A DNA stretch of 64,000 nucleotides from Bacillota bacterium (GCA_023415835.1 JAEZJK010000002.1:69497-133496); one strand, 5' to 3'; shown: positions 33,328 to 42,801, counted from the stretch's first letter. Program-made: numbers and translations. The notes: generated by a model from the letters alone, not told the origin.

Positions 33328-34500
33328 CTATTCGTGCCGTAATGCCTCGATCGGATTCAACCCGCTCGCTTTATAAGCCGGATAAACTCCGAAAAACAGG
33401 CCTACTGCCATCGAAAAAATGAACGCCACTGCTACCGCCCCTCCGGAGATACTGATTGTCCAACCAATCGCTTTACCAATCAAAAAAGCCATACCGCTCC
33501 CCCAGGCGATTCCAATTGCTCCGCCGATCAAACTCAAAGTGACCGCTTCGATCAGGAAAAGGGTCAAAATCTCTTCCGGTTGGGCGCCGATTGCTTTCCT
33601 GATCCCGATCTCCCGAATCCGTTCGGTAACCGAAACCAGCATGATATTCATAATCCCGATTCCACCGACCAATAGCGAAACGGCAGCTATCCCCGACAAA
33701 AGCAAGGTCATGGTCTTCGTCATCTCCTGGGCGGTGGATAAGAGATCAGCCATATTGCCTATATTGAACTCGTCCTCATCCTCCAATTCTGCCAATAGTG
33801 TTTGGTTAATCCGTTCGAAAGTATAATCGACATAAGCTTCATTTTGCACTTGAATATTGATTTCAGTTAAGTTTTTATTACCGAAAATCCTTTCCTGGGC
33901 GGTATAAAGCGGCAATAAAACCGAGTTGTCCCCGTTCCCGGATCCGTTTTCCCCTTTCCCTTTTAAAACCCCGACCACTTCCAGGCGAACCCCGCCGATC
34001 TTTAATTCTTCACCGATGGGATTTACTCCGGGAAACAGTTCACCGGCGACATAAGAACCGATTACCGCCACCCGCCTCCTGGAGGAGCAATCGGCGGCAT
34101 TTAAAAAATTGCCATATTCTACTTGATAGTTTCTGACCACTCCATATTCGGGGGTGCACCCAACTATGGAGGCCTTCAAACTTTGCCCCCCGGCTTCAGC
34201 TGATTTGATATCCCTGGCGGCAGGGGCGATCATTTGAATATACTCCGAAGACTCTTTCACCAGATCAACGGTATCATTATTAATGCTATCGCCACTGTTT
34301 CGGCCGGGTGAAACGATGATTAAGTTAGAACCGATTGCGCTAATCTCTTTTGTTATCTGGTTTTTTGCGCCTTCACCCAAAGAGACCATGGTAATCACCG
34401 CCCCAACGCCGATGATGATCCCCAACATAGTTAGAAAAGAACGCATTTTATTGGAACGGAGGTTCTTAACGGCCATGATTGCGTTTTCAGTAATTCTCAT
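33328..34500 (-). CDS. MacB/FtsX-type ABC transporter permease
   Basis: A 390-residue permease. 'NLRSNKMRSFLTMLGIIIGVGAVITMVSLGEG' (about 13-44) is the first membrane segment with the MacB/LolC pattern. A large periplasmic domain of about 200 residues follows, then three C-terminal membrane segments (about 275-380), with 'ERIREIGIRKAIGA' coupling helix in 'VTERIREIGIRKAIG'. The final 'GLNPIEALRHE' is typical. It starts inside the ATPase stop (ATGA), forming a three-gene exporter operon with adaptor, ATPase and this permease. In diderms MacAB-type pumps export peptides, macrolides or lipids; the substrate here is unknown. Confidence 0.93.
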   Translation of the reverse strand: MRITENAIMAVKNLRSNKMRSFLTMLGIIIGVGAVITMVSLGEGAKNQITKEISAIGSNLIIVSPGRNSGDSINNDTVDLVKESSEYIQMIAPAARDIKSAEAGGQSLKASIVGCTPEYGVVRNYQVEYGNFLNAADCSSRRRVAVIGSYVAGELFPGVNPIGEELKIGGVRLEVVGVLKGKGENGSGNGDNSVLLPLYTAQERIFGNKNLTEINIQVQNEAYVDYTFERINQTLLAELEDEDEFNIGNMADLLSTAQEMTKTMTLLLSGIAAVSLLVGGIGIMNIMLVSVTERIREIGIRKAIGAQPEEILTLFLIEAVTLSLIGGAIGIAWGSGMAFLIGKAIGWTISISGGAVAVAFIFSMAVGLFFGVYPAYKASGLNPIEALRHE

Positions 34501-35207
34501 GAAACTGCCACTTCCTTGGTTGCTAACTTTTGTTTAATCGCCTCATCCGCTACTAATTTTCCGTCTAAGAAGCGGATAATCCGTTCGGCATATTCGGCAA
34601 TGTCCGGTTCATGGGTTACTAGTATTATTGTAATTCCACCATGATGAAATTCCTGAAATAAAGCCATAATCTCAATACTGGATTTGGAGTCCAGATTACC
34701 GGTAGGCTCATCCGCTAAAATCAACCGGGGTTGATTGACCAAAGATCTGGCAATGGCCACTCTTTGTTGTTGCCCGCCGGAAAGTTCCTTCGGTTTGTGA
34801 TGGATCCTATTTGTCAATCCCACCCTAACCAGGGCTTCATATGCCAATTTACGGCGGCTCTCTGCCGGCACCTCGGCATAAATCAAGGGGAGTTCCACAT
34901 TTTGCAATGCGGTCAACCGCGGCAACAAGTTAAATGATTGAAAGACAAAGCCTAACTCCCGGTTGCGGAGCTTGGCTTGTTCCCTCTGGTTAAGCTTTGC
35001 CACTTCACGGCCGTTCAGTACATAAGAACCGTCCGTCGCTTGGTCAAGGCAGCCTAAAATATTCATAAAAGTCGATTTGCCAGAACCGGACGGCCCCATT
35101 ATCGCCACCATCTCACCCTTTTTGACGTTTAAAGTAACTCCGGTCAAGGCTGGGATCTCAATCTGCCCGTTACAGTATATCTTACTCAATTGATCGAGCT
35201 GTAACAT
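34497..35207 (-). CDS. MacB/LolD-type ABC ATPase
   Basis: A 236-residue ATPase beginning MLQLDQLSKIYCNGQIEIPA. Walker A 'GPSGSGKST', signature 'ELSGGQQQRVAIARSL', Walker B 'LILADEPTGNLD' and switch 'VTHEPDIAEYAERII' are all intact. The 'LIYAEVPAE' and 'NVELPL' segments match LolD/MacB-type ATPases. The ATG at 35207 is chosen because GGGAGGT lies seven bases upstream. It follows the adaptor by four bases and overlaps the permease by four, so all three are coupled. Confidence 0.95.
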   Translation of the reverse strand: MLQLDQLSKIYCNGQIEIPALTGVTLNVKKGEMVAIMGPSGSGKSTFMNILGCLDQATDGSYVLNGREVAKLNQREQAKLRNRELGFVFQSFNLLPRLTALQNVELPLIYAEVPAESRRKLAYEALVRVGLTNRIHHKPKELSGGQQQRVAIARSLVNQPRLILADEPTGNLDSKSSIEIMALFQEFHHGGITIILVTHEPDIAEYAERIIRFLDGKLVADEAIKQKLATKEVAVS

Positions 35208-35211
35208 CTTC

Positions 35212-36345
35212 TTACCTCCCAAAACCCTGCATTCTTGGGCGTGGTCCGCCAGACCCGGTAGTTTGTTTGGCTAAAAGTTCCGGTTTGGCCACTGCCACTT
35301 GGTCACCCGCCTTGAGCCCGGACTTTACTTCCCAATACTTACCTTGCTTTAATCCTAGTTCAACAGCTACCGAATCCAATCGGTCGCCGCGCTTAACCTG
35401 GGCTAAATCGCGGCCATCTTTTTGAATTACGCTTCCGGCGGGTATTGCCAAAACATTAGAATGTTCTTCGGCCAACACCGTGACATCCACCGACATGCCC
35501 GGCTGTAATCCCCTGGGCGTCCCAGTCAATTTGATCCGGATCGGAAAATTAACGACATCTTCGCTTTCCTCGCCCAATAGGCTGGTTTCAGTGACCAAAC
35601 CGGTGTTTTCGCTTTGTACCGGATCCTTCCCGGTAACAACCGCCCTTTGCCCAGGTTTAACTAGGGCGATGTCATTTTGGTCAATCCAAGCCTTTACTCC
35701 CAACATATCCGGCTTTATTACCGTGCCTAATAATGTTTGGGGCATTACCTTATCTCCCAGTTGGGCATTGATCCAGGCTACTTGCCCGGTGAACGGCGCG
35801 CGGATAAAAAGCTTTTCATTGCCCGCCATATAATAACCGTCGTTTTTTTCCTCTAAGGCTTTAAGCCGGGTTTTAGCATGGTTAACCTGCTCCCGGTATA
35901 AACTAACCTGATGGGTATAGCTCTCCAATTGGATGGCGTTCGTTTTTTGAATCTTATTTAAAGCTAGTTCGGTTGTTAAAAGGGCTGAAGCTTGGACTAA
36001 GTTTAATTCGGCCTGTTTTAAGTCGGCATTGGCTTCCTGCCATTGGTCCTTTAAGGCTGAGGACTTGATGGTGATCAAGATATCACCTTTTTTTACATAA
36101 TCGCCACCCTTCACTTTAATGGCTTCGACAGCGCCTTCGTAATCCGCATAAAGGTCCTTTTTCTCCAAAGCCAAGACATTTCCGGTAGCGTCAATGGTTT
36201 CATTAAGATCCATCCGTTGGACTGTAAAAAAATCATACCGTCCCGCCAGATCATTTGGATTACTTCTTTTTGAGAGTAACAATAAACTTGGAACTAATAA
36301 CGCAAAGCCGATAACCCAAAAAATTACAGTTGATTTTCCCTTCAC
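35212..36345 (-). CDS. HlyD/MacA-type membrane-fusion adaptor
   Basis: About 377 residues. After an N-terminal anchor ('STVIFWVIGFALLVPSLLLL') come the lipoyl halves ('VEAIKVKGGDYVKKGDILITI' and 'FIRAPFTGQVAWINAQLGDKVMPQ'), a helical hairpin between them, and beta-barrel and membrane-proximal domains ('GLQPGMSVDVTVLAEE', 'GSVIQKDGRDLAQV'). The end is Gly/Arg-rich ('GSGGPRPRMQGFGR'). The GTG at 36345 with AGAGG eight bases upstream is the best start; an open frame extends up to 36465 but without a site. It connects the exporter to the periplasm or an outer-membrane duct. No TolC gene is in the window. Confidence 0.88.
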   Translation of the reverse strand: MKGKSTVIFWVIGFALLVPSLLLLSKRSNPNDLAGRYDFFTVQRMDLNETIDATGNVLALEKKDLYADYEGAVEAIKVKGGDYVKKGDILITIKSSALKDQWQEANADLKQAELNLVQASALLTTELALNKIQKTNAIQLESYTHQVSLYREQVNHAKTRLKALEEKNDGYYMAGNEKLFIRAPFTGQVAWINAQLGDKVMPQTLLGTVIKPDMLGVKAWIDQNDIALVKPGQRAVVTGKDPVQSENTGLVTETSLLGEESEDVVNFPIRIKLTGTPRGLQPGMSVDVTVLAEEHSNVLAIPAGSVIQKDGRDLAQVKRGDRLDSVAVELGLKQGKYWEVKSGLKAGDQVAVAKPELLAKQTTGSGGPRPRMQGFGR

Positions 36346-36672
36346 TAATAGGCCTCTTTTCAAATCAGAATAAAATAACTGCAGGGTATTCCCGGTTAAT
36401 AATACCGTTCTCCGATGACCCTCACCCTGGATCGCCAGGACAAAAAGGAGCCAAAGGTTGAACAACCACCCTATTACCTCACACTTTTTGCCTCTTACCT
36501 GTCTTTATAATAAAACGCCAACCCACTTCAGTAATTTCATGAAAATGAGTCCAGAAAAACCGGGTTATTTCTTTAAAGGGATTCTATGTAATTATTAAAA
36601 CAGCTTCCTACAGGAAAATCGTTGGTAATGAAGAATTAATCTACTAATAAATATGAATGAAGGTGAACAAGT
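36346..36672. other. Divergent promoter region, no gene
   Basis: About 330 bases between the exporter operon (minus) and the kinase gene (plus). It is AT-rich with no repeats and no clear consensus promoter. It should carry promoters for both directions. The AGGTGA of the kinase lies at 36661-36666. Confidence 0.4.
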
Positions 36673-38238
36673 TTGAATCACCTTGAACATGACAACCTCT
36701 TACAAGCTTTAATTGATACCATTCCTCTAGTTGCCCTTATTGTTAATCCCCAAGGCGGCCTTTACTTAATTAATCAAACTGCCCGCAATTTCGTTACCGT
36801 TTCCGATGCATCCTATGATAATCACAATAAATTTGGCGGCGAGGTATTTGGTTGCATTCATGCCCAAGACGATCCTAACGGTTGCACCTTCGGCCCATTT
36901 TGTAATGATTGTGAACCATTTATTATAACATTGGCGGCATTAAAGGGGAAAACAGCCACCAAAGCAAAATGCAAATATCTCAGTAAGAACCCTGATGGAA
37001 ACAGGACGCTTTCATTTTTAATCAGCGCTAGCCCAATTCAATATTTTGGTGAAACATTTGCGATAGTTGTCGTGGAAGATGTCAGCGAAAACGAAATTCT
37101 GGAAGCGGAATTACTCAAAAAAGAAAAACTGGAGGCTCTTGGAACCCTTTCCGGCGGTATTGCCCACGATTTCAACAACAGCCTGATGGCGATCCTGGCT
37201 AATATCCAGTTAGCCCTTATTAAGTTGGATAAAGGTGTTAATATCAAAAAATATCTGTTAGATTCGGTTGAGATGATTTATAACGCCAGTAACCTTACCA
37301 AACAGCTCCTTACGTTCTCTAAGGGAGGTATGCCGGTAAAGACATTTACTTCTGTGACCGACATCATTAAGGATAACGTTCTATTTGTACTCCAAGGGTC
37401 AAAGATCAAATGCCGCTTCATAATCTCCCCCAACCTTTGGTCCGTTGAAATCGATCCCGGGCAGATTAGCCAAGTAATCAATAATTTGGTGATCAATGCC
37501 AAACAGGCTATGCCTGAAGGAGGATTTATTAATGTTATTGCTAAGAATACCTCTATAAATTCGGCCAATAAATACAAACCAGGCCCATACGTGATGATTG
37601 CCATTCAAGACTATGGTATTGGAATTCCCAAAGAAAACTTGGCTAAAATCTTCGACCCTTTTTATACCACCAAAAAGGACGGTACCGGCCTAGGTTTAGC
37701 CACCTCATATTCAATCATTAAAAAACATGACGGCTATCTCGAAGCCGATTCCAACGAAGGGATGGGTTCTATTTTTACCATCTATTTACCGGCTACCACT
37801 GTTACCTATAATTCCGATAAATACTCCATAGAACCGGCGTTAGCTTACGATGGGCTGAAGATCCTCTTGCTGGATGATGAAGCGATGATCCGTAATAATG
37901 TCGGGGAGATGTTAAGTTTTTCCGGTTACCGCATCACCTCGGTAAAAGATGGGCACGAGGCCATCAAAGCTTACCGGCTCGCCAAAGAAAATGGGGCTCC
38001 TTTTGATATTGTAATTATGGAATTTACTATTCCCGGCAGTATGGGCGGGGAGGAAGCCATTAAATACCTTAAGGCCATTGATCAAGGTGTTAAAGCCATC
38101 GTCTCCAGCGGTTACCATAATGACCCGGTATTAACCAATTACCATCAGTACGGATTTCGAGGGGCTATGGTTAAACCCTATAAACTTGATGAATTAAATG
38201 AAATGATTTATAAAATTATTAACGCGACTTCTTATTAA
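36673..38238 (+). CDS. Hybrid sensor histidine kinase; receiver has Glu at the phospho-acceptor position
   Basis: A 521-residue cytoplasmic kinase with a TTG start (GAAGGTGA upstream). An N-terminal PAS-like domain (about 1-140) holds a Cys set, 'GCIHAQDDPNGC' then 'FCNDCE', that could bind a metal or sense redox state. The HisKA H-box is 'GTLSGGIAHDFNNSLMAIL' (about 155-173). The HATPase has 'NNLVINAKQAMPEGG', 'DYGIGIPKENLAKIFDPFYTT' and 'GTGLGLATSY'. A C-terminal receiver (about 396-518) keeps the DD pair ('LLLDDEAMIRN') and Lys in 'MVKPYKL', but reads 'DIVIMEFTIPG', with Glu450 (GAA) instead of Asp. Followed by recQ after 15 bases. The signal is unknown. Confidence 0.9.
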   Translation: MNHLEHDNLLQALIDTIPLVALIVNPQGGLYLINQTARNFVTVSDASYDNHNKFGGEVFGCIHAQDDPNGCTFGPFCNDCEPFIITLAALKGKTATKAKCKYLSKNPDGNRTLSFLISASPIQYFGETFAIVVVEDVSENEILEAELLKKEKLEALGTLSGGIAHDFNNSLMAILANIQLALIKLDKGVNIKKYLLDSVEMIYNASNLTKQLLTFSKGGMPVKTFTSVTDIIKDNVLFVLQGSKIKCRFIISPNLWSVEIDPGQISQVINNLVINAKQAMPEGGFINVIAKNTSINSANKYKPGPYVMIAIQDYGIGIPKENLAKIFDPFYTTKKDGTGLGLATSYSIIKKHDGYLEADSNEGMGSIFTIYLPATTVTYNSDKYSIEPALAYDGLKILLLDDEAMIRNNVGEMLSFSGYRITSVKDGHEAIKAYRLAKENGAPFDIVIMEFTIPGSMGGEEAIKYLKAIDQGVKAIVSSGYHNDPVLTNYHQYGFRGAMVKPYKLDELNEMIYKIINATSY

Positions 38239-38253
38239 AACCCGGAGGTTAAC

Positions 38254-40029
38254 TTGTTCCAACAAGCCGAAGAGATCCTTAAAAAATATTACGGTTATCC
38301 CAGTTTTCGCCCGGGGCAGTCCCAGATCATCGCCCACCTCCTTCAGGGCGGCGATATATTCGCGATCATGCCGACCGGAGCCGGCAAATCGCTTTGTTTC
38401 CAGATTCCAGCCTTACTCTTCCCGGGAATTACCATCGTAATCTCACCTTTAATTTCTTTAATGAAAGACCAGATCGACGCTTTAAACAGTCTGGGAATCT
38501 CCGCCACTTTTATCAATAGTTCGCTTACTACACGTGAGGCTGTGGATCGTATTCAAAAAGCTAAATCTGGCGCTTACAAGCTCCTCTACATTGCGCCTGA
38601 ACGTTTAGAAGTGGATTCATTTATCAGTTTGGTAAAATCCCTGGAGATCAGTTTAATCGCCATCGATGAAGCCCATTGTGTCTCCCAATGGGGACATGAC
38701 TTCCGCCCCAGCTATCGCCGGATCGGTCCTTTCATTCAAAGCCTATCCAAACGCCCGGTAGTAGCCGCCTTTACCGCCACCGCTACTCCGGAGGTTAAAG
38801 AAGACATTATTAAGCTATTGTCGCTGAAAGAACCTTGCTTGGTAATCACCGGGTTCAACCGGGAGAACCTCTCCTTTTCAGTGGTACGGGGCGAAAACAA
38901 GCGGGACTTTGTCCTGAAATATTTGGCAGGCAACCCCGGACATTCGGGGATTATCTATGCAGCGACCCGGAAGGAAGTTGACCAACTTTATACCTTATTA
39001 AGTAAGCAATATCCCGCAATCGGGAAATATCACGCCGGAATGAACGATAAGGAACGGAGCCGGAATCAGGAGGCTTTTCTCTATGATGACTTCAAAATCA
39101 TGGTAGCCACCAACGCTTTTGGGATGGGGATCGATAAATCCAACGTCCGATTCGTGATCCACTACAACCTTCCCAAAAACATGGAAGCCTACTACCAGGA
39201 AGCCGGGCGGGCCGGGCGGGACGGTGAACCGAGCGAATGCATCCTACTCTTCTCCCCCCAGGATATCTTGATCCAAAAATACTTAATCGAAGAGACCGTG
39301 CTCTCCCCGGCCCGTAAACAAAATGAATACCGGAAACTCCAGTCCATGGTCGATTACGTTCATTGCTCCCGTTGCCTTCGGGGCTTTATTCTTGAGTATT
39401 TCGGGGAAGGGAATGTCGCCGCCGTCTGCGGTAACTGCGGCAATTGTAACGATGAGACCGAAATGGCCGATATCACTGTTTCCGCACAGAAGGTCTTCTC
39501 CTGTATTGCCAGGTTACGGGAACGGTTTGGAATTGTAATGGTGGCTGAGGTACTGAAAGGTTCCGCCGTTAAAAAGCTGCTCCAACTGAAATTGAATGAT
39601 TTACCAACCTATGGCGCAATGCGCGATACCTCCCTATCTGAAATTAAAGATCTGATCAACCGGCTGATCGCGGAAGACTATCTTTATCTGACTCAGGGAA
39701 AGTATCCGATTGTCAAGCTAAAACCCAAGGCCATCGCTGTCTTAAGAAGCGAAGCCCAAGTCAATCAGAGAATCGTGAAGCGTCAAACCAAATTGGAAGA
39801 AGACACGGCGCTTTTCGAGACCCTCCGCCGCCTGCGCCGGGAAATTGCCGCCCGGGAAGGCGTCCCGCCCTATATCGTTTTTGCCGATAGTACCCTCCGG
39901 GAGATGGCGAAATCCAATCCTACCACGCCTAAGGAATTGCTGGCAATTAAGGGTGTCGGGGAGTCTAAGCTGGAAAAGTACGGGGCTTTGTTTATGAATG
40001 CTATCAGGAAGCACCTTGACGATGTATAA
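38254..40029 (+). CDS. recQ: ATP-dependent DNA helicase RecQ
   Basis: A 591-residue 3'-5' helicase with a TTG start preceded by CGGAGG. Motif 0/I: 'SFRPGQSQIIAHLL' and 'PTGAGKSLCF' (about 44). Motif II: 'IDEAHCVSQWGHDFRPSYRR' (about 145-164), the RecQ-specific aromatic-rich loop. Motif VI: 'QEAGRAGRDGEPSEC'. The RQC zinc site has Cys in 'YVHCSRCLRG' and 'VCGNCGNC'. A C-terminal HRDC domain covers about 515-590. It functions in recombination and repair of stalled forks. It is in one transcription unit with the kinase gene and converges on rpoN with a six-base gap. Confidence 0.96.
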   Translation: MFQQAEEILKKYYGYPSFRPGQSQIIAHLLQGGDIFAIMPTGAGKSLCFQIPALLFPGITIVISPLISLMKDQIDALNSLGISATFINSSLTTREAVDRIQKAKSGAYKLLYIAPERLEVDSFISLVKSLEISLIAIDEAHCVSQWGHDFRPSYRRIGPFIQSLSKRPVVAAFTATATPEVKEDIIKLLSLKEPCLVITGFNRENLSFSVVRGENKRDFVLKYLAGNPGHSGIIYAATRKEVDQLYTLLSKQYPAIGKYHAGMNDKERSRNQEAFLYDDFKIMVATNAFGMGIDKSNVRFVIHYNLPKNMEAYYQEAGRAGRDGEPSECILLFSPQDILIQKYLIEETVLSPARKQNEYRKLQSMVDYVHCSRCLRGFILEYFGEGNVAAVCGNCGNCNDETEMADITVSAQKVFSCIARLRERFGIVMVAEVLKGSAVKKLLQLKLNDLPTYGAMRDTSLSEIKDLINRLIAEDYLYLTQGKYPIVKLKPKAIAVLRSEAQVNQRIVKRQTKLEEDTALFETLRRLRREIAAREGVPPYIVFADSTLREMAKSNPTTPKELLAIKGVGESKLEKYGALFMNAIRKHLDDV

Positions 40030-40035
40030 CTTAGT

Positions 40036-41403
40036 CTAAAACTCTTTACGCTCGGATGTAGAGGGTATCCGCATCTCTTCCCGATATTTGGCTACAGTCC
40101 GGCGGGAAATCTGCACACCTTGGACATTTAGTAAATTACAAATTTTTTGGTCGCTCAGCGGCTTTTTAGGGTCTTCTTTTTTAATAATTTTTTTGATTCG
40201 GAGTTTAATGTTCTCCGGGGTATTGTCAATTAAGGCGCCGCTACCTACTGCAACGGCAAAGAAGTACTTCAGTTCATAAGTCCCCCAGAGGCATTGCAGG
40301 TATTTCCCGTTGACTGCGCGGCTAACCGTAGATTCATGAATCTTAAGCCGGGAGGCAAGATCGCTCAAGGTCATCGGGATCAGGTGTCCGGGTCCTTCAA
40401 CGAAGAACCCTTTTTGATAATCAACGATGGCTTGGCTTACCGCTTGAAGTGTTTTATTGCGTTGCATCAGGTGTTTGGTTAGTAGGAGCGCATGTTCCAA
40501 TTTATTTTCAATATATTGACGTACCTGATCGTCCTTGGCGTAGATCAGGTTTTTATAGGTAGGGTTAATCCGGATTGCCGGATATAACGAGTCGTTAAGT
40601 ATAACTTCCAGGGTATCGCCGGTTTTAATCACAGTAAGATCGGCAGTTAGATAAGGAATAGGTTCCCGGGCGCTGTATTTTAACCCTGGGCTTGGGTTAA
40701 GGGCACGGATGACAGCTAGGGTTTTTTTAACTTGATCGATAGAGATGCCGAGTTGATCGGCAATAACGTCTAACCTATTACGGGACAGTTCATCCAGGTA
40801 ATCCATAATTACCTGTTCTACCTCCGGTTGAGTCAGCCCCTTCTGTTTGACCTGAATAAGTAGGCATTCTTTTAAATCGCGGGCGCCTACGCCCCAGGGT
40901 TCCATATTTTGGACTACAGTTAACGCTTTGGTTAGCCACTGCGGTTTAAGCCCTACCCTTTTAGCTAAATCGTAGAGCGAGGCCTCCAGATAGCCTCGGT
41001 TATCCAGCGATTGGATGATGTAGCGGGCGGCTTTGTCAATCAAGGGGTTTAATTTAATAGCGCTTAACTGCAGTAGCAGGACTGCTTGGAGTGATTCGTC
41101 ATCGTAGGAGGCTGCCTGAAGCGGGTACGGTTCGCTGTCGGGATCGGCCGATGAAGCGTTTGGGTTGGACATATCGTTATCGGATAACCATTCGAGCTTT
41201 TTTGCCAAAGTTTCATGGCGATCCGGTTCTTTGTTATTCCATTCCAGTTCGATGAGGGGGTTTTCAAGGGTTTGGGTTTCGAGATAGCCGGATAGTTCCT
41301 GGCTGTTCATTTGTAAAATCGAGAGGGCTTGCCAGACTTGCGGAGCAATGGTTTGTTTTTGGCTTAATTTGATTTGAGAGCCGATCTTAGCAGTTAAGGC
41401 CAT
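40036..41403 (-). CDS. rpoN: RNA polymerase sigma-54 factor
   Basis: A 455-residue sigma-54. Region I is Gln/Leu-rich ('LSQKQTIAPQVWQALSILQMNSQEL'). Core-binding and helix-turn-helix segments include 'RLKIHESTVSRAVNGKYLQC', and the RpoN box near the end reads 'SRRTVAKYREEMRIPS'. All regions are present and length is normal. ATG at 41403; a TTG seven codons earlier is in frame but the GAGG motif favours ATG. Sigma-54 requires an AAA+ enhancer-binding partner; none is in the window. Convergent with recQ. Confidence 0.96.
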   Translation of the reverse strand: MALTAKIGSQIKLSQKQTIAPQVWQALSILQMNSQELSGYLETQTLENPLIELEWNNKEPDRHETLAKKLEWLSDNDMSNPNASSADPDSEPYPLQAASYDDESLQAVLLLQLSAIKLNPLIDKAARYIIQSLDNRGYLEASLYDLAKRVGLKPQWLTKALTVVQNMEPWGVGARDLKECLLIQVKQKGLTQPEVEQVIMDYLDELSRNRLDVIADQLGISIDQVKKTLAVIRALNPSPGLKYSAREPIPYLTADLTVIKTGDTLEVILNDSLYPAIRINPTYKNLIYAKDDQVRQYIENKLEHALLLTKHLMQRNKTLQAVSQAIVDYQKGFFVEGPGHLIPMTLSDLASRLKIHESTVSRAVNGKYLQCLWGTYELKYFFAVAVGSGALIDNTPENIKLRIKKIIKKEDPKKPLSDQKICNLLNVQGVQISRRTVAKYREEMRIPSTSERKEF

Positions 41404-41520
41404 TTGTAAATTCCTCGTCTCCAACCTTTTTACGATGATATATTTATTTTAAATGACTCTAAAAATGTTTGCAATTAGTATAATATCCCTTCCCGGATGT
41501 TTAAAAGCGGCATAAATTTA

Positions 41521-41667
41521 AGGCTCCTCTATCACCAAGGGGTCACCGCGGACATGAGCATCAATCGGGTGGCCGTCCCTTTAAACAAGCCCGTCTGCGC
41601 TAAGAAGAAATATTAAAACTCACCACGGATATGATTATGCGCCTATTAAAGCTGGAGCGCGGGTGAG
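41521..41667 (+). pseudogene. Decayed coding remnant
   Basis: A forward reading gives 'RLLYHQGVTADMSINRVAVP' (41521-41580) followed by 'NKPVCAKKKY' and a stop. A +1 shift near 41605 then gives 'EEILKLTTDMIMRLLKLERG' and a stop at 41665-41667. The composition is protein-like and the shift suggests a frameshifted 3' end of a lost gene. The family is not recognised. The rest of 41404-41761 holds only a terminator. Confidence 0.35.
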
Positions 41668-41725
41668 TTAACTGTCCATGCTAAATATATAATCGGAATC
41701 AAGAATTGGGCTAGGACCTTTTCCA

Positions 41726-41755
41726 TAAAACCCTCTAGCTTAAAAAACCGAGGGT
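41726..41755 (-). terminator. Possible terminator of the amino-acid ABC operon
   Basis: On the minus strand ACCCTC and GAGGGT (41750-41755 and 41730-41735) form a 6-bp stem with a T-rich loop, followed by TTTTAT. It lies six bases after the ATPase stop. Confidence 0.55.
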
Positions 41756-41761
41756 CTCCTA

Positions 41762-42529
41762 TTATCCGGTTGTATCCGAAAACCGTTGCAGGAAGGTCTT
41801 GGTCCGTTCGTTGGAAGGATTGATAAAGATATCTTCCGGCGTGCCGGATTCGATGATCTGGCCGTTATCCATAAAGATGACCCGGTCGGAGACATCGCGG
41901 GCAAAAGCCATTTCATGGGTGACTACCATCATTGTCATATGTTCGGCGGCAAGTGCCCGAATGACTTTTAAAACCTCTCCGGTCAGTTCGGGATCTAAGG
42001 CGGAGGTGGGTTCATCAAAGAAGAGCACATCAGGTCTCATGGCAAGAGCCCTAGCAATCGCCACACGCTGGCTTTGACCGCCGGAAAGCTGATGAGGATA
42101 AGCCTCGGCTTTATCAGTCAAACCGATCTTCTCCAATAATTCCAAGGCATTAGCTTTGGCCGTATCATAGGGTATTCCGGCCACATGCGCCGGGGCTTCG
42201 GTAATATTTTGGAGCACTGAAAAATGAGGGAAAAGGTTAAAGTTCTGAAAAACCATCCCCAGCTTCAGCCGGATCTTCCGCAGCATCTCCTCCGGCGCAT
42301 AACAGGGCTCTCCGTTGATGGTATCTACCATGGTATCCCCTTCGACTATAATTCTTCCCCGTTCGACTCTTTCTAAAAGGGTTAGGCAGCGCAATAAGGT
42401 GCTTTTCCCCGAACCGGAAGGTCCGATGATCGCAATAACCTCACCTTTGTTGATTTCCAGCGAGACGTTGGATAGAATAACTTCCCCGTCAAAACTTTTC
42501 CAGAGGTTTTCAACTTTTAAAATTTGCAT
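41762..42529 (-). CDS. Polar amino-acid ABC transporter ATPase (GlnQ-type)
   Basis: A 255-residue ATPase beginning MQILKVENLWKSFDGEVILS. Walker A 'GPSGSGKSTLLRC', signature 'QLSGGQSQRVAIARALAM', Walker B 'VLFFDEPTSALDPEL', and switch 'VTHEMAFARDVSDRVIFMD' match HisP/GlnQ. 'MVFQNFNLFPHFSVLQNI' is also typical. The ATG at 42529 has GGGAG about nine bases upstream. It is the third gene of the importer (binding protein, permease, ATPase), but is separated from the permease by a 250-bp palindromic element. Confidence 0.94.
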   Translation of the reverse strand: MQILKVENLWKSFDGEVILSNVSLEINKGEVIAIIGPSGSGKSTLLRCLTLLERVERGRIIVEGDTMVDTINGEPCYAPEEMLRKIRLKLGMVFQNFNLFPHFSVLQNITEAPAHVAGIPYDTAKANALELLEKIGLTDKAEAYPHQLSGGQSQRVAIARALAMRPDVLFFDEPTSALDPELTGEVLKVIRALAAEHMTMMVVTHEMAFARDVSDRVIFMDNGQIIESGTPEDIFINPSNERTKTFLQRFSDTTG

Positions 42530-42549
42530 AACCGACACTCCCATTATAT

Positions 42550-42799
42550 CTACTTCGGTAAATTCAGTATTATTAAACGTTTTAAAATTAATCGCGAACT
42601 ATATATGCCGCAATTAGTTTTTTTAAATGCCAACGGTTTATTGCGACATATTTTCCTTGATTCATAAATTGAAATAAATACAATAATTTGCTCTTTTCCA
42701 GCCATGATTTAAGGATGGAAAAGCATAATCAAAAATTTATTTCAATTTATATGTTTAACGCGTTTTTTTCAAAACGTAAGTTCAAATTTACCAAAGTAG
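42550..42799. repeat. 250-bp palindromic element filling the permease-ATPase gap
   Basis: Outer arms are CTACTTCGGTAAATT (42550-42564) against AATTTACCAAAGTAG (42785-42799). A second pair is ATAAATTGAAATAAAT and ATTTATTTCAATTTAT (about 42664-42752), with an inner pair TTTTCCAGCCAT/GGATGGAAAA. There is no ORF. It resembles a non-autonomous element. It ends three bases from the permease stop codon. Confidence 0.7.
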
Positions 42800-42801
42800 A
42801 A

